From Salipaludibacillus sp. LMS25 (lineage in GTDB: Bacteria; Bacillota; Bacilli; Bacillales; Salisediminibacteriaceae), in the NCBI RefSeq assembly GCF_024362805.1, contig NZ_CP093299.1, forward strand, positions 3,380,001 through 3,444,000: a stretch of 64,000 bases of DNA, given 5' to 3'. The notes under the pieces were generated by a model. That model was not told the DNA's origin. It did no database searches and worked only from the letters and a program-made list of their open reading frames with translations. Within the stretch, counting starts at the first letter, position 1; each line of letters begins with the position of its first letter. Shown in pieces: positions 16,518 to 25,558 of the stretch. The position numbers and the translations under genes are program-made.

Positions 16518-18209
16518 ATGGGAAACGTAATGAATGAGTGGTGGAGAAGAGCGGTCGTCTATCAAATATATCCGAAAAGTTTTAACGATACGACAGGTAA
16601 CGGCATTGGTGATCTTCAAGGAATAATAGATAAACTGGATTATCTAGTACAATTAGGTGTGGATGTCTTGTGGCTTACACCAATATATACGTCGCCGCAG
16701 AAAGATAATGGGTACGATATTAGTGATTATTACAGCATACATGAAGAATACGGGACGATGGAAGACTTTGATCGATTATTGAAAGAGGCGCATGAACGTG
16801 GGTTGAAAATCATTATGGATATCGTTGTTAATCATACGTCCATAGAGCATAAGTGGTTTAAGGAATCAGCATCATCAAAGGCTAACCCGTACAGAAACTA
16901 TTACATTTGGAAAGAACCTGTGAATGGTAAAGAGCCGACAAATTGGCAATCAAAATTTGGTGGAAGCGCTTGGCAATATGACGAGACGACTCGTGACTAT
17001 TATTTACATCTTTTTGACGTCACACAGGCAGATTTAAATTGGGAAAATCAAGAGGTGCGTCAGTCTATTTACGACATGATGCATTTCTGGTTTCAGAAAG
17101 GTGTAGCTGGCTTTCGTCTTGATGTCATAAATTTAATTTCAAAGGATCAGGATTTCCCTGACGATGAAGGGACGATTCCTCCTGGTGATGGACGCAAATT
17201 CTATACTGATGGTCCGAGAGTGCATGAATTTATCCATGAAATGAACGAACACGTTTTTTCCAAGTATGATGTCATGACGGTTGGAGAGATGAGCTCAACA
17301 ACGATTGATCATTGTATTAAGTATACGAGACCGAATAGAAAAGAATTAAACATGGTATTTAATTTTCATCACTTGAAAGTAGACTATCCTGATGGGGAAA
17401 AATGGGCGATAGCTGATATGGATTTTGGGGCATTAAAGCGCATTTTATCAACCTGGCAGACTGAAATGTACAAAGGTGGCGGATGGAATGCGTTGTTTTG
17501 GTGTAATCATGACCAGCCGCGTGTGGTAACACGATACGGAAATGATAGCGACTATCATAAGCAATCTGCCAAAATGCTAGCCACGACCATTCATTTAATG
17601 CAAGGGACACCTTATATTTATCAAGGGGAAGAAATTGGCATGACAGATCCTAAATTTAATACGATAGACGATTATCGTGATGTGGAGACGCTCAACATGT
17701 ATGAAGCAAAAAAGAGTGAAGGTTATAGGGAGCAAGAGATTCTAAAGATTATCCAAGCTAAATCCCGAGATAATTCAAGGACGCCTATGCAATGGAGTAG
17801 TGATCAAAATGGAGGATTCACTGATGGGACACCGTGGATACCAGTGGCCTCAAATTATAAACAGATTAATGCGACTGCTGCTGTTCAAGACGAGGATTCA
17901 ATTTTTAACCATTACAAGAAACTTATTAATCTTCGGAAAGAGTTAGATATAGTAACGTATGGCGATTATCAGTTGCTATTAGAAAATGACGACAGACTTT
18001 TCGTTTATATCAGAACGTATCAAGATGAGAAATTATTAGTCATTAACCATTTCTATAATGGCGAGACAGAATGTCTGTTACCAGATAACCTAACAGCGAA
18101 CTACGAAGCAACGTTGCTTTTAACTAATTATGAGGAAAATAAGGGGTTAAGTAAAACGATGTTAATAAAGCCTTACGAGTCGTTAGTTTATCATTTGAAA
18201 AAAATTTGA
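16518..18209 (+). CDS. treA: Phospho-alpha-(1,1)-glucosidase (trehalose-6-phosphate hydrolase)
   Basis: 563 residues, matching B. subtilis TreA (561) closely along its whole length as far as I can recall it. GH13 (alpha-amylase) fold: the nucleophile Asp in GFRLDVINL, the acid/base Glu in VGEMSS, the third carboxylate in CNHDQPR; other signatures are YQIYPKSFND, DIVVNHTS and QGTPYIYQGEEIGM. It splits trehalose-6-phosphate to glucose and glucose-6-phosphate in the cytoplasm. The start at 16518 follows CGGAGG; the longer frame upstream has no ribosome binding site. Its repressor gene follows 22 bases later. The PTS transporter treP that normally precedes it is not in the window. Confidence 0.94.
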   Translation: MGNVMNEWWRRAVVYQIYPKSFNDTTGNGIGDLQGIIDKLDYLVQLGVDVLWLTPIYTSPQKDNGYDISDYYSIHEEYGTMEDFDRLLKEAHERGLKIIMDIVVNHTSIEHKWFKESASSKANPYRNYYIWKEPVNGKEPTNWQSKFGGSAWQYDETTRDYYLHLFDVTQADLNWENQEVRQSIYDMMHFWFQKGVAGFRLDVINLISKDQDFPDDEGTIPPGDGRKFYTDGPRVHEFIHEMNEHVFSKYDVMTVGEMSSTTIDHCIKYTRPNRKELNMVFNFHHLKVDYPDGEKWAIADMDFGALKRILSTWQTEMYKGGGWNALFWCNHDQPRVVTRYGNDSDYHKQSAKMLATTIHLMQGTPYIYQGEEIGMTDPKFNTIDDYRDVETLNMYEAKKSEGYREQEILKIIQAKSRDNSRTPMQWSSDQNGGFTDGTPWIPVASNYKQINATAAVQDEDSIFNHYKKLINLRKELDIVTYGDYQLLLENDDRLFVYIRTYQDEKLLVINHFYNGETECLLPDNLTANYEATLLLTNYEENKGLSKTMLIKPYESLVYHLKKI

Positions 18210-18231
18210 TAAACTGTAAAAGGTGATGTCT

Positions 18232-18951
18232 ATGAGAAATAAATATTTTCAAATATATCGGGAAATTGCAGATAATATTCGGACTGGTATCTATCCTGCC
18301 AATACAAAGCTCCCTTCAGAACACGATTTGATGAAGGACTTTAATACCTCTCGAGAAACGATTAGAAAAGCGCTAACTTTATTATCTCAAAATGGTTTTA
18401 TTCAAAAAATCCAAGGGAAGGGCTCAATTGTACTCGATGCAAAAAAATTCAACTTCCCAATTTCTGGATTAGTTAGTTTTAAAGAATTAGCTGAAGATAT
18501 TGGAAAAGAGCATCGTACTATCGTAGAAGTACTAAAACTCATCAACCCTGATGAAGAGATTCAGCGGCATTTAAATGTGACGGAGAAAGAAAAGGTTTGG
18601 GAAGTGTCTCGGGTAAGAGAAATAGATGGTGAGCGAATTATTTTAGATAAAGACTACCTTAATCATTCTTTTGTTGGAAACTTAACGAAAGAAACGTGTG
18701 AGAATTCAATTTACGAGTATATTGAAGATGAACTTGGATTCACGATTAGTTTTGCTAAGAAGGAGATTAGCGTTGTTGAACCTACTGTAGAGGATAGACG
18801 TCTGTTAGATTTAGACGGTTTCAGCAATATCGTTGTAGTGGAGAACTATGTTTATTTCGATGATGCAAGTTTATTTCAATATACAGAATCTCGCCATCGG
18901 CCAGATAAATTTAAGTTTGTAGATTTTGCCCGTAGAAATGTGCAGCGATAG
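18232..18951 (+). CDS. treR: GntR/HutC-family trehalose operon repressor
   Basis: 239 residues. N-terminal GntR winged helix (LPSEHDLMKDFNTSRETIRKALTLLSQNGFIQKIQGKGSIVL) and a UTRA effector domain (about 90-230). It shares with B. subtilis TreR the stretches FPISGLVSFKELA, ILDKDYL, ENSIYEYIE and the C-terminus SLFQYTESRHRPDKFKFVDFARR. TreR is released from DNA by trehalose-6-phosphate. AAAGGTGAT supports the ATG at 18232 over the in-frame GTG and ATG just upstream. It is co-transcribed with treA, so it would regulate itself through the operator at 16457-16470. Confidence 0.92.
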   Translation: MRNKYFQIYREIADNIRTGIYPANTKLPSEHDLMKDFNTSRETIRKALTLLSQNGFIQKIQGKGSIVLDAKKFNFPISGLVSFKELAEDIGKEHRTIVEVLKLINPDEEIQRHLNVTEKEKVWEVSRVREIDGERIILDKDYLNHSFVGNLTKETCENSIYEYIEDELGFTISFAKKEISVVEPTVEDRRLLDLDGFSNIVVVENYVYFDDASLFQYTESRHRPDKFKFVDFARRNVQR

Positions 18952-18957
18952 CTTATC

Positions 18958-18991
18958 ATGAACAAGCCACTGTTGTAAGTGGCTTGTTCAT
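18958..18991. terminator. Bidirectional terminator
   Basis: 13-bp perfect stem ATGAACAAGCCAC (18958-18970) with its complement 18979-18991, between treR and the convergent gene ending at 18997. Confidence 0.75.
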
Positions 18992-18996
18992 TAGCT

Positions 18997-19863
18997 TTAA
19001 ATCTTTTTTAAGATATCTACAATATCTTTTTTAAGCGAATTGTTGTGAACGGTTCCTGCTAGCCATGTTTTGGCTGGCACTTTTGTTTCAGTTTTAACGC
19101 GTTTTAGTAATGTAACTAACGTTTGCTTAAAAACCGATGAATAGTTAACTCGATCTATTTTTTGTGCTTGTGTTAATAAAGATTCGATTGCCTCAGCATT
19201 TTCTATTGAAATGTTTTGAGTTGCGTTGTGTATAAATTGAGACATAATTTTCGCGTAGTCGTGGCCTAAATAATAGGCTGATATGTCTTGAATGAGTTGA
19301 GGGTGGTCATTTATATGCTCAGCTAAAAGTGGGATATATGAGTCGATTCTGTGATTTAAAATAAATTTAAATGATTTTAAAGCATTCGCTTCTTTGATGG
19401 CTTGTTTCAGTGTGGTCATGATGAGAGAATCCTCTGCTTTACCATCAGCATTTTGTAAAGCAATTAGGCGCGATGGCCATTGATGCTTAATATCTTCAAG
19501 ATGCTCATCAATGAGGTGTTTAATAATATGGTCGTTTTTCATTTTAGCGTCTTCTTCCGGTTTAAGGGCGTCCTTTAAATCATCTTGAGTTACTTTATGA
19601 TGACTTTTCCGTTCAGCTATTTTTTTATAACGTTCCATTGCTTTAGACGATTCAACCGTCGTTTTATTAGATAGAAAAAATGAGTCAAGGAAATGACCGT
19701 GATGATCGAGCACAGCGAAAATGACAGGAGCTTCTCGCTCGAACAATAAGGCATGAATTTTCTTTTTTCCTTGTACCTCCTCATATTTTAAGACGTAATA
19801 ACGGCTGTTTTGGCCATCGAGATAAACTTTTTTTCCTAAGAAACTTGGTGGTAGTGCAGGCAT
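18997..19863 (-). CDS. Unidentified 288-residue protein
   Basis: Begins MPALPPSFLGKKVYLDG after AAAGGACC-like purines. The N-terminal 70 residues look like a small beta domain (RYYVLKYEEVQGKKKIHALLFERE, then VIFAVLDHHGHFLDSFFLS); the remaining 200 residues are mostly helical, with no signal peptide or membrane segment. I do not recognise a family and see no catalytic motif. It stands alone, converging on treR and followed upstream by element A4. Good codon use and a shared terminator support it as a real gene. Confidence 0.7.
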   Translation of the reverse strand: MPALPPSFLGKKVYLDGQNSRYYVLKYEEVQGKKKIHALLFEREAPVIFAVLDHHGHFLDSFFLSNKTTVESSKAMERYKKIAERKSHHKVTQDDLKDALKPEEDAKMKNDHIIKHLIDEHLEDIKHQWPSRLIALQNADGKAEDSLIMTTLKQAIKEANALKSFKFILNHRIDSYIPLLAEHINDHPQLIQDISAYYLGHDYAKIMSQFIHNATQNISIENAEAIESLLTQAQKIDRVNYSSVFKQTLVTLLKRVKTETKVPAKTWLAGTVHNNSLKKDIVDILKKI

Positions 19864-19924
19864 ACTTCACCGGTCCTTTCTTTCATAAGATATAGTGGCG
19901 TTTGAAAAGAGTGATGAAGGGCGT

Positions 19925-20083
19925 TTTATCCCACTCTTAAGGGGCAGTAAAACCCTTACCTCAAAACTTAAGAAGATCGAAAAGTTTAGGTGGGGGATAA
20001 ACTGCTCCTAAAGGTCCCATAAGTTAAACGAACAATCAGTGGGGGATGAAGGAAAACTCCCACTGATTGAAGCTTAGCTTTAT
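19925..20083 (+). repeat. Dispersed element family A, copy A4 (full length, 159 bp)
   Basis: Same layout as A2: TTTATCCCACTCTTAAGGGG at the left, the nested hairpin (GGGGCAGT ... ACTGCTCC), the AATCAGTGGG/CCCACTGATT hairpin, and GAAGCTTAGCTTTAT at the right. It lies upstream of the 288-residue gene in the opposite direction. Confidence 0.9.
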
Positions 20084-20269
20084 TGCTTCAGACACTTTCT
20101 AGCATAGGAGCATATATGCTGAAAAAAAGAGCGAAGCAACTAAACATAGCGCGTGCTTTAACAAGATCAAAGCAAAGATATTTACTATATTGATCCTCTC
20201 TCTTCATCATAACTGTCTTTTGTCCATTTGTGTAGTCAAGAAAACAATTTTAACTAGATAAACGATAAA

Positions 20270-20298
20270 ACTCCTCTGCTTATTGAAGGCAGAGGAGT
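20270..20298 (-). terminator. Terminator of yfhD
   Basis: 10-bp perfect stem ACTCCTCTGC (20270-20279) and GCAGAGGAGT (20289-20298); on the minus strand it is followed by TTTATCG, just past the yfhD stop. Confidence 0.75.
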
Positions 20299-20302
20299 AT
20301 TG

Positions 20303-20452
20303 TTAAATATTGTCTTTGTTGACGCGTTGGGTAGCAGCTTTTGCTCTTGCTTGTGCTTCACGGTCTTCTGTATCAGATAATTCATCACTATATTTCACAT
20401 TTTTATTATTATCGTTCTCAGTTGCTTCCCGTCTTTTTTTTCGTGGATCCAC
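20303..20452 (-). CDS. yfhD: YfhD-family small protein
   Basis: 49 residues starting at GTG (read as Met): MDPRKKRREATENDN, then the conserved YfhD core YSDELSDTEDREAQARAKAATQR. AAGGAG is 9 bases before the GTG. Highly charged and soluble; function unknown in the family. It is followed on the same strand (upstream in the transcript) by yfhE and yfhF, the same neighbourhood as in B. subtilis. Confidence 0.8.
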   Translation of the reverse strand: MDPRKKRREATENDNNKNVKYSDELSDTEDREAQARAKAATQRVNKDNI

Positions 20453-20514
20453 AGAAATCGCTCCTTTTGTCAACCTAAGATAATCTTTTTGGCCAAATAG
20501 TCACTCAGTTTTCA

Positions 20515-20646
20515 CTACAAGTTTGATTTGTGCTTGAAAAACGCTTTGTCAGCCGCTTTGAAATCAGATTGATGAGCCATTTCAAGGGCGCGGGATGTTA
20601 ATCGTTTTTCTGCTCTTGTCTTTCTTTTCTTTGCTTCGGTAGCCAT
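20515..20646 (-). CDS. yfhE: YfhE-family small basic protein
   Basis: 43 residues, MATEAKKRKTRAEKRLTSRA followed by LEMAHQSDFKAADKAFF, matching the YfhE pattern (basic N-terminus, then an FKxAD motif). AAAGGAGG precedes the ATG. Function unknown. It lies between yfhD and yfhF, all on the minus strand, as in other bacilli. Confidence 0.75.
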   Translation of the reverse strand: MATEAKKRKTRAEKRLTSRALEMAHQSDFKAADKAFFKHKSNL

Positions 20647-20712
20647 AGGAGAGCCTCCTTTAGTCGCTTTTCCTTATACTGACCAGAAGCCATTAGATTT
20701 ATGCAGAAATAG

Positions 20713-21618
20713 TTATTTTTTTATCAAATCAGTTAAAGCGCTTTGCAACTGAGGAAAGCGAAAACGAAAATCGTGGTGTTCTAACGTCATAGGTAAGGCT
20801 TTTTGTCCTTCTAAAATAAGGATACTCATATCACCGAGTGCTAATTTTAAAAGACTACTTGGGACAGGTATCCAAAATGGTCGATTTAATCTAGAAGCTA
20901 GATGTTGACCAAAGTGTTTCATCATTTCAGGATGAGGAGCGGTTACATTGACAGGCCCTTGAATGGCGTGATTGGTAAGAGAATATACAAGAGCTCTAGC
21001 CACATCTGTAATATGAATCCATGACATCCATTGTTCACCTGTGCCAAGTTTACCCCCTACTCCAAGGTGAAACGGAGGCAGCATTTTTTTTAGGGCGCCA
21101 CCTTCTAGTGATAATACGAGGCCGAAACGAGCACACACAACTCTCACAGTAGAGGACGCTCTCAAAGCTTCCTTTTCCCATTTTGTCACAACGTCAGCTA
21201 AAAAATCATTCCCAGGCTCTGTTTCTTTTTCAGTAAACGTTTTAGTGAAGGACGTACCGTAAAAGCCCACTGCAGACCCATTAACTAAAACATGAGGTTT
21301 CTTCTTTAATTGCCCAATAATTCGTACCACTTCTCGTGTTGCCCTAATACGACTGTGCAAAATGGCTCTTTTTTTAGCTGAAGTCCATCGCCCACTGTTC
21401 AAATTTTCTCCTGCCAAGTTAATGAAACCATCAATACCTTCAAGTTCTTTTTCAGGGTATGTACCGTCTTTTAGCCATTTTACATAAGTGATACTATCTT
21501 TACTCTTTTTCTTTTCTTTATTTCTCGTTAGAATGAAGACACGATGATTATTTGCAATTAGTTCTTTAGTAACAGATTGCCCGATTAGACCAGTTCCGCC
21601 TGTAATAGCTATTTTCAT
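20713..21618 (-). CDS. yfhF: TIGR01777-family epimerase/oxidoreductase
   Basis: 301 residues, atypical extended SDR fold. The nucleotide-binding motif is at the N-terminus (ITGGTGLIGQSVTKEL) and the family block INLAGENLNSGRWTSAKK (about 65-85) and GSAVGFYGTS follow. The C-terminal family segment RLNRPFWIPVPSSLLKLALGDMSILIL is intact. The substrate is unknown in this family. AGGAGG precedes the ATG at 21618. It is divergent from recX with about 95 bases between the starts, the same arrangement as yfhF-recX of B. subtilis. Confidence 0.88.
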   Translation of the reverse strand: MKIAITGGTGLIGQSVTKELIANNHRVFILTRNKEKKKSKDSITYVKWLKDGTYPEKELEGIDGFINLAGENLNSGRWTSAKKRAILHSRIRATREVVRIIGQLKKKPHVLVNGSAVGFYGTSFTKTFTEKETEPGNDFLADVVTKWEKEALRASSTVRVVCARFGLVLSLEGGALKKMLPPFHLGVGGKLGTGEQWMSWIHITDVARALVYSLTNHAIQGPVNVTAPHPEMMKHFGQHLASRLNRPFWIPVPSSLLKLALGDMSILILEGQKALPMTLEHHDFRFRFPQLQSALTDLIKK

Positions 21619-21712
21619 AGCAATTGTGCCTCCTAATGTTATGGATTCATCTATACAGTCATTTCCTTTAAAGTCACATCTTGAAACGTTTAAACAAAAA
21701 GGAGAGAGTAGA

Positions 21713-22531
21713 ATGCCTATTATTTCTAAAATTACGGCTGCTAAAAAGAAAAAAGGCAGGTTTCATATTTATATTAAAGTAAATAATAAAGATCAATATG
21801 CTTTTACAGTATCTGAAGATTTATTAGTGAGAGAGCAGCTACTGAGAGGAAAAGACATGTCAGAAGATGACATAACTCTGTTGCAGGAGAAAGATGATTT
21901 AGATAAAGCTATGCAAAAAGTGTTAAATTTCCTTTCTTATCGAATGCGTTCTGAACTAGAAGTGTTTAATTACTTAAAAGAGCTTGAAGTTAGTGATGAT
22001 CAAATTGGAGAAATGATGGACAGGCTTCGGGAGCTGGAATTTGTCAATGACAGGCTATTTGCAGAAGCTTTTGTCCGTACAAAACGTGATACGGGGAAGA
22101 AAGGACCTCTTATTATTGAACAGGAGTTACATCAAAAAGGAATAAGTCAAGGCCTCATTGATGACGCGATGACCCAATATACAATAGAGCAACAGCTTGA
22201 ACATGCAATAATTATGATTGACAAAAAGCAATCTTCCTATAAGAATGAAGGATTAAAAAAGAAACAGCAAAAACTCATTCAGTTCATTATACAGCGAGGT
22301 TATCCACATTCAATAGCGGTAGAGGCATTGAAAGAAGTTGATTTAAAAGAAGATCCAGAAGTCGAATGGGGTGCTATAGAGAAGCAAGGGGAAAAAGCAT
22401 GGAGGAAGTTTGAAAACAAGCCAGATTGGGAAAGGGATCAACGCATAAAGCAATTCTTGTTCTCAAGAGGGTTTACAACAGCATTAATAGAACAATGGCT
22501 TCAATCTAAAAAAGAAGAAAATATGACATAA
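21713..22531 (+). CDS. recX: Recombination regulator RecX
   Basis: 272 residues, the long RecX form of bacilli with three or more tandem three-helix repeats: MSYRMRSELEV-type helices (SYRMRSELEVFNYLKE), LRELEFVNDRLFAEAFVRTKRDTGKKGP, and near the end RIKQFLFSRGFTTALIEQWL. RecX binds RecA filaments and modulates recombination. The start at 21713 (MPIISKITAAKKKK) follows AAAAGGAGAGA; the longer upstream frame has none. Confidence 0.9.
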   Translation: MPIISKITAAKKKKGRFHIYIKVNNKDQYAFTVSEDLLVREQLLRGKDMSEDDITLLQEKDDLDKAMQKVLNFLSYRMRSELEVFNYLKELEVSDDQIGEMMDRLRELEFVNDRLFAEAFVRTKRDTGKKGPLIIEQELHQKGISQGLIDDAMTQYTIEQQLEHAIIMIDKKQSSYKNEGLKKKQQKLIQFIIQRGYPHSIAVEALKEVDLKEDPEVEWGAIEKQGEKAWRKFENKPDWERDQRIKQFLFSRGFTTALIEQWLQSKKEENMT

Positions 22532-22766
22532 TTCAGCATTGTTCATCCTAATAATACTGAAAGCGTTACAAAAATCGTCACAAAACTGTTCTTTAGTTTA
22601 CAAGAGACCGGTCGTAATTATCTATATAATGATTAAGGACAAACTGAGAGTACTATGTGTGAGAAAAATCTAGCTCTGAGAGCAGTAAATTTAGAGAACA
22701 AAGGAAAGACTAGTACTAAATTTCGACATCCAGTTAAATTGTCACTAGAAAGGAATATGTGTAGTT

Positions 22767-24437
22767 ATGTCATCAATTATTGCGTTAACACCTATTATTT
22801 CAGTTATGCTTTTTCTTGTAGTGTTAAAAATGCCTGCTGTACGAGCTATGGCCATTAGCTTGGTAGCTACAGCGTTATTAGCTATTGTTTATTGGCAAGT
22901 GCCATTCATCATTATTAGTGCCTCATTTATTGAAGGGATTATCATCGGAATATCCATCTTATATATTGTTTTTGGTGCTATTTTACTTTTAAACACGCTT
23001 AAACTTTCCGGTGCTATTGATACGATTAGAGCGAGCTTTATGGGGGTTTCGCCTGATCGACGTGTTCAATTGATTATTATTGCTTGGCTTTTTGGGGCTT
23101 TTATTGAAGGAGCGGCAGGATTTGGAACGCCAGCAGCCATTGCAGCACCTTTACTTGTGGCTTTAGGCTTTCCACCGTTGGCCTCCGTTGTTTTAGCCCT
23201 TATAGCTGATAGTTCACCTGTTTCCTTCGGGGCAGTAGGAACGCCGATAATAGTTGGGGTAGAACAAGGCCTTTATGAAGGTACCGAAGTAAGTTCGATT
23301 GCGTTACCTTATGTGACAGAAGCTGGTGGAATGACAGCTTTTATTCAACAGCTTGCAACACAAATTATGAGTATTGACATTATTGTCGGCTCTTTTATGC
23401 CTTTGATCATGGTTGCTATTTTAACCCGCTTTTTTGGCGAAAACAGGTCTTGGAAAGAAGGTCTAGCTATTTGGAAGTTTGCCCTTTTTGCAGGACTAAG
23501 TTTTACGCTGCCAGCCCTGTTAGTTGCCACTTTTTTAGGGCCGGAATTCCCTTCTATTTTTGGAGGTTTGATCGGACTTTTAATTGTCATACCGGCTGCC
23601 AAGAGAGGTTTTCTATTACCAGAAACAGCGTGGGATTTTGCTAAAGAAGAAAATTGGCTATCCTCTTGGGTAGGGAAAATAACTGCAAATGACGAGTCTG
23701 ACAAAACGAAACCACAGTTACCGTTAGTTGTCGCTTGGATACCGTATTTACTCGTAGGCTTGATTCTTGTTCTTACTCGTCTTGATGCACTACCATTCAA
23801 GGATAAATTACGAAGCTTTACAGTAGGATGGAACAATATTTTAGGTACAGAGATCGGGGAACAGCTGGAACCTTTTTATATTCCTGGGTTCGTGTTTATC
23901 CTCGTTGTCTTAATCACTATCTTTGTCCATAAAATGACAAAAAATCAAGTAAGGCGAGCCTTTACATGGTCAGGTAAGGCAGTGATCGGAACGGCACTTA
24001 CATTATTTACAGCTGTTCCGATGGTAAGAATATTCATTAACTCAGGAACAAATGGAAGCGGCCTTGAGGCTATGCCTGTTGAATTAGCAAACACGGCGTC
24101 CTCATTAATGGGAAGTGGCTGGCCAATTATGGCCCCTATTATTGGTGCATTAGGCTCGTTTATTTCGGGTAGTGCGACCTTTAGTAATATGATGTTCAGT
24201 TTGTTTCAAACGAGTGTTTCAGATCAAATTGGAGCAGATCCCACTCTTATTTTGTCCCTTCAAGTTATGGGAGCTAATGCAGGGAACATGATTTGTGTTT
24301 TAAATGTCGTTGCAGCAGCTTCAGTTGTAGGATTGGTAGGAAAAGAAGGCTCAATCATTCGAATGACGATTGTACCTATGCTGTATTATGCGCTCTTCGC
24401 GGGAACTATTGGGTTACTCTTAACGTTTCTTTCATAA
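22767..24437 (+). CDS. lctP: L-lactate permease (LctP family)
   Basis: 556 residues, 12 or more hydrophobic segments, with the family motifs [21 protein letters not shown] and [14 protein letters not shown] in the first half and [12 protein letters not shown] with [26 protein letters not shown] near the end. It moves lactate (and related 2-hydroxy acids) with protons or sodium across the membrane. AAAGGA is 12 bases from the ATG, a weak site. No lactate dehydrogenase or oxidation genes are next to it. It stands alone between recX and yfhH, an insertion relative to the B. subtilis order. Confidence 0.92.
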   Translation: MSSIIALTPIISVMLFLVVLKMPAVRAMAISLVATALLAIVYWQVPFIIISASFIEGIIIGISILYIVFGAILLLNTLKLSGAIDTIRASFMGVSPDRRVQLIIIAWLFGAFIEGAAGFGTPAAIAAPLLVALGFPPLASVVLALIADSSPVSFGAVGTPIIVGVEQGLYEGTEVSSIALPYVTEAGGMTAFIQQLATQIMSIDIIVGSFMPLIMVAILTRFFGENRSWKEGLAIWKFALFAGLSFTLPALLVATFLGPEFPSIFGGLIGLLIVIPAAKRGFLLPETAWDFAKEENWLSSWVGKITANDESDKTKPQLPLVVAWIPYLLVGLILVLTRLDALPFKDKLRSFTVGWNNILGTEIGEQLEPFYIPGFVFILVVLITIFVHKMTKNQVRRAFTWSGKAVIGTALTLFTAVPMVRIFINSGTNGSGLEAMPVELANTASSLMGSGWPIMAPIIGALGSFISGSATFSNMMFSLFQTSVSDQIGADPTLILSLQVMGANAGNMICVLNVVAAASVVGLVGKEGSIIRMTIVPMLYYALFAGTIGLLLTFLS

Positions 24438-24508
24438 GTGAGAAAATATTAAATTTAAATTCTTTTCTTTAGATCATGAAAATTGTAGTATAGAGAAGAG
24501 AGGGGATT

Positions 24509-24538
24509 AGCCACTTTACTATTAAAGTGGCTATATTC
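24509..24538 (+). terminator. Terminator of the lactate permease gene
   Basis: AGCCACTTT (24509-24517) pairs with AAAGTGGCT (24524-24532), followed by ATATTCTTTATTCT. Confidence 0.75.
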
Positions 24539-24570
24539 TTTATTCTAAATATATTAGGTATAAAAAGGGG

Positions 24571-24674
24571 TTATCACAGATAACCTTCCGTAAAACGACG
24601 CTAATGTCCTGATTAACTCAACTATCAATCAGTGGGGAAGGACGAAAAGTCCCACTGATTGAAGGTTCGTTTTA
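24571..24674 (+). repeat. Dispersed element family B, copy B6 (inner hairpin deleted)
   Basis: TTATCACAGATAACCTTCCG is joined to AAAACGACGCTAATGTCCTG, so the CTCCCG inner hairpin is gone, while the CAATCAGTGGGG...CCCACTGATT hairpin and GAAGGTTCGTTTTA right end are kept. It lies directly upstream of yfhH. Confidence 0.8.
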
Positions 24675-24728
24675 CGCGAAAAAGTAATGAGTGAGCCAAA
24701 GGTTTTGTGTATGAAAGGGGCTGAGCGA

Positions 24729-25040
24729 TTGGAGAAGTATAGTTCGATGTCCATGGCGGAACTTCAACAAGAAATTGCTGATTTGAAAGTGAAAGCTCAA
24801 AAAGCTGAACAAATGGGAATGATAAATGAATTTGCAGTATATGAACGGAAAATGTTACTTGCCCAAGCCTATTTGTTAAATCCAGATGATTTTCATGCAG
24901 GAGAAGAATATCAGATAAATGATAGTGAGGAGGTCTTTTTAATAGATTATATAAATGGGGTTTTTGCCTGGGGATATAGAAATGGCAACAGTGGAAAGGA
25001 AGCTGTACCAATTTCTGTCCTAGGAAGACGGCTAACATAG
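24729..25040 (+). CDS. yfhH: YfhH (DUF1811) family protein
   Basis: 103 residues from a TTG start. The helical N-terminus (MAELQQEIADLKVKAQKAEQ) is followed by the family core NEFAVYERKMLLAQAYLLNP and a small beta barrel ending YINGVFAWGYRN...AVPISVLGR. AAAGGGG lies 8 bases before the TTG and the resulting MEKYSSMS N-terminus and length match B. subtilis YfhH (104 residues); an ATG at 24687 gives a longer protein but has no ribosome binding site. Function unknown. It follows element B6 and ends at a shared terminator. Confidence 0.85.
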   Translation: MEKYSSMSMAELQQEIADLKVKAQKAEQMGMINEFAVYERKMLLAQAYLLNPDDFHAGEEYQINDSEEVFLIDYINGVFAWGYRNGNSGKEAVPISVLGRRLT

Positions 25041-25041
25041 G

Positions 25042-25067
25042 AAGGAGGAAAGCGTTCTTTCCTCCTT
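25042..25067. terminator. Bidirectional terminator
   Basis: 11-bp perfect stem AAGGAGGAAAG (25042-25052) with CTTTCCTCCTT (25057-25067), four-base loop, between yfhH and the convergent small gene. Confidence 0.85.
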
Positions 25068-25082
25068 TGGCCCTGATAACAA

Positions 25083-25244
25083 TTACGTTCTTTTGCGCGT
25101 TTGAACTTCCAAGATTTGATTGTGCAAGCTCTGTTCTGTCTCGCCATTTACTTGATGAAAAGCACGTTTTGGATTGGCGCGTGGCGATTGAAAAGGGTCT
25201 TGCTGCATTGTGTTTTTGCCGTTCAAAGTTTGAGTATTCACCAT
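25083..25244 (-). CDS. YpzG-like small protein
   Basis: 53 residues: MVNTQTLNGKNTMQQ, then DPFQSPRANPKRAFHQVNGE and a C-terminus ending in VQTRKRT. The SPRANPK...QVNGET...QTRKR pattern is that of YpzG-like small proteins of spore formers as I recall them. AAGGGAG precedes the ATG by 9 bases. It runs in the same direction as sspK just upstream, so both may be sporulation products. It is absent from the longer-ORF view because of its size. Confidence 0.65.
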   Translation of the reverse strand: MVNTQTLNGKNTMQQDPFQSPRANPKRAFHQVNGETEQSLHNQILEVQTRKRT

Positions 25245-25267
25245 TAAGAGAAACTCCCTTCTAAGTC

Positions 25268-25426
25268 TTAAATGTCATCCTCATGCTTTTCAGAAGCAGC
25301 ATTCATTCGTTGTCTAGGATGATCTTTTATTGAACCATCTGGTCGTTTCGAAGCAAAGCGGGACATGTCATGCCGGCCTTTACTTAATGAAATACGATGC
25401 GGCAATTCTCGGTTATTATTACGCAA
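25268..25426 (-). CDS. sspK: Small acid-soluble spore protein K
   Basis: 52 residues from a TTG start placed 8 bases after AAAGGAGG: MRNNNRELPHRISLSKGRHD, then FASKRPDGSIKDHPRQRMNAAS. The FASKRxDGxxxxxPxxRM block is the SspK signature. SspK is a minor spore-core protein made in the forespore. The gene lies between yfhH and yfhJ, as in B. subtilis. The longer upstream frame has no ribosome binding site. Confidence 0.82.
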   Translation of the reverse strand: MRNNNRELPHRISLSKGRHDMSRFASKRPDGSIKDHPRQRMNAASEKHEDDI

Positions 25427-25558
25427 AAGGTAAACCTCCTTTATTAACAGGGTTATCTTTACTATCTCCATATGTTCAGTTCTTTAATGCTAACAAATTA
25501 TCCCGATTGGACCTTGTGCAGCTTATGGCACTTAGAAGTACAGAAAGGAGCTTTTAGA

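Noticed and set aside
22555..22575. cre site upstream of the lactate permease gene (TGAAAGCGTTACAA)
   Set aside because: Two mismatches to the consensus in the right half; too weak to annotate.
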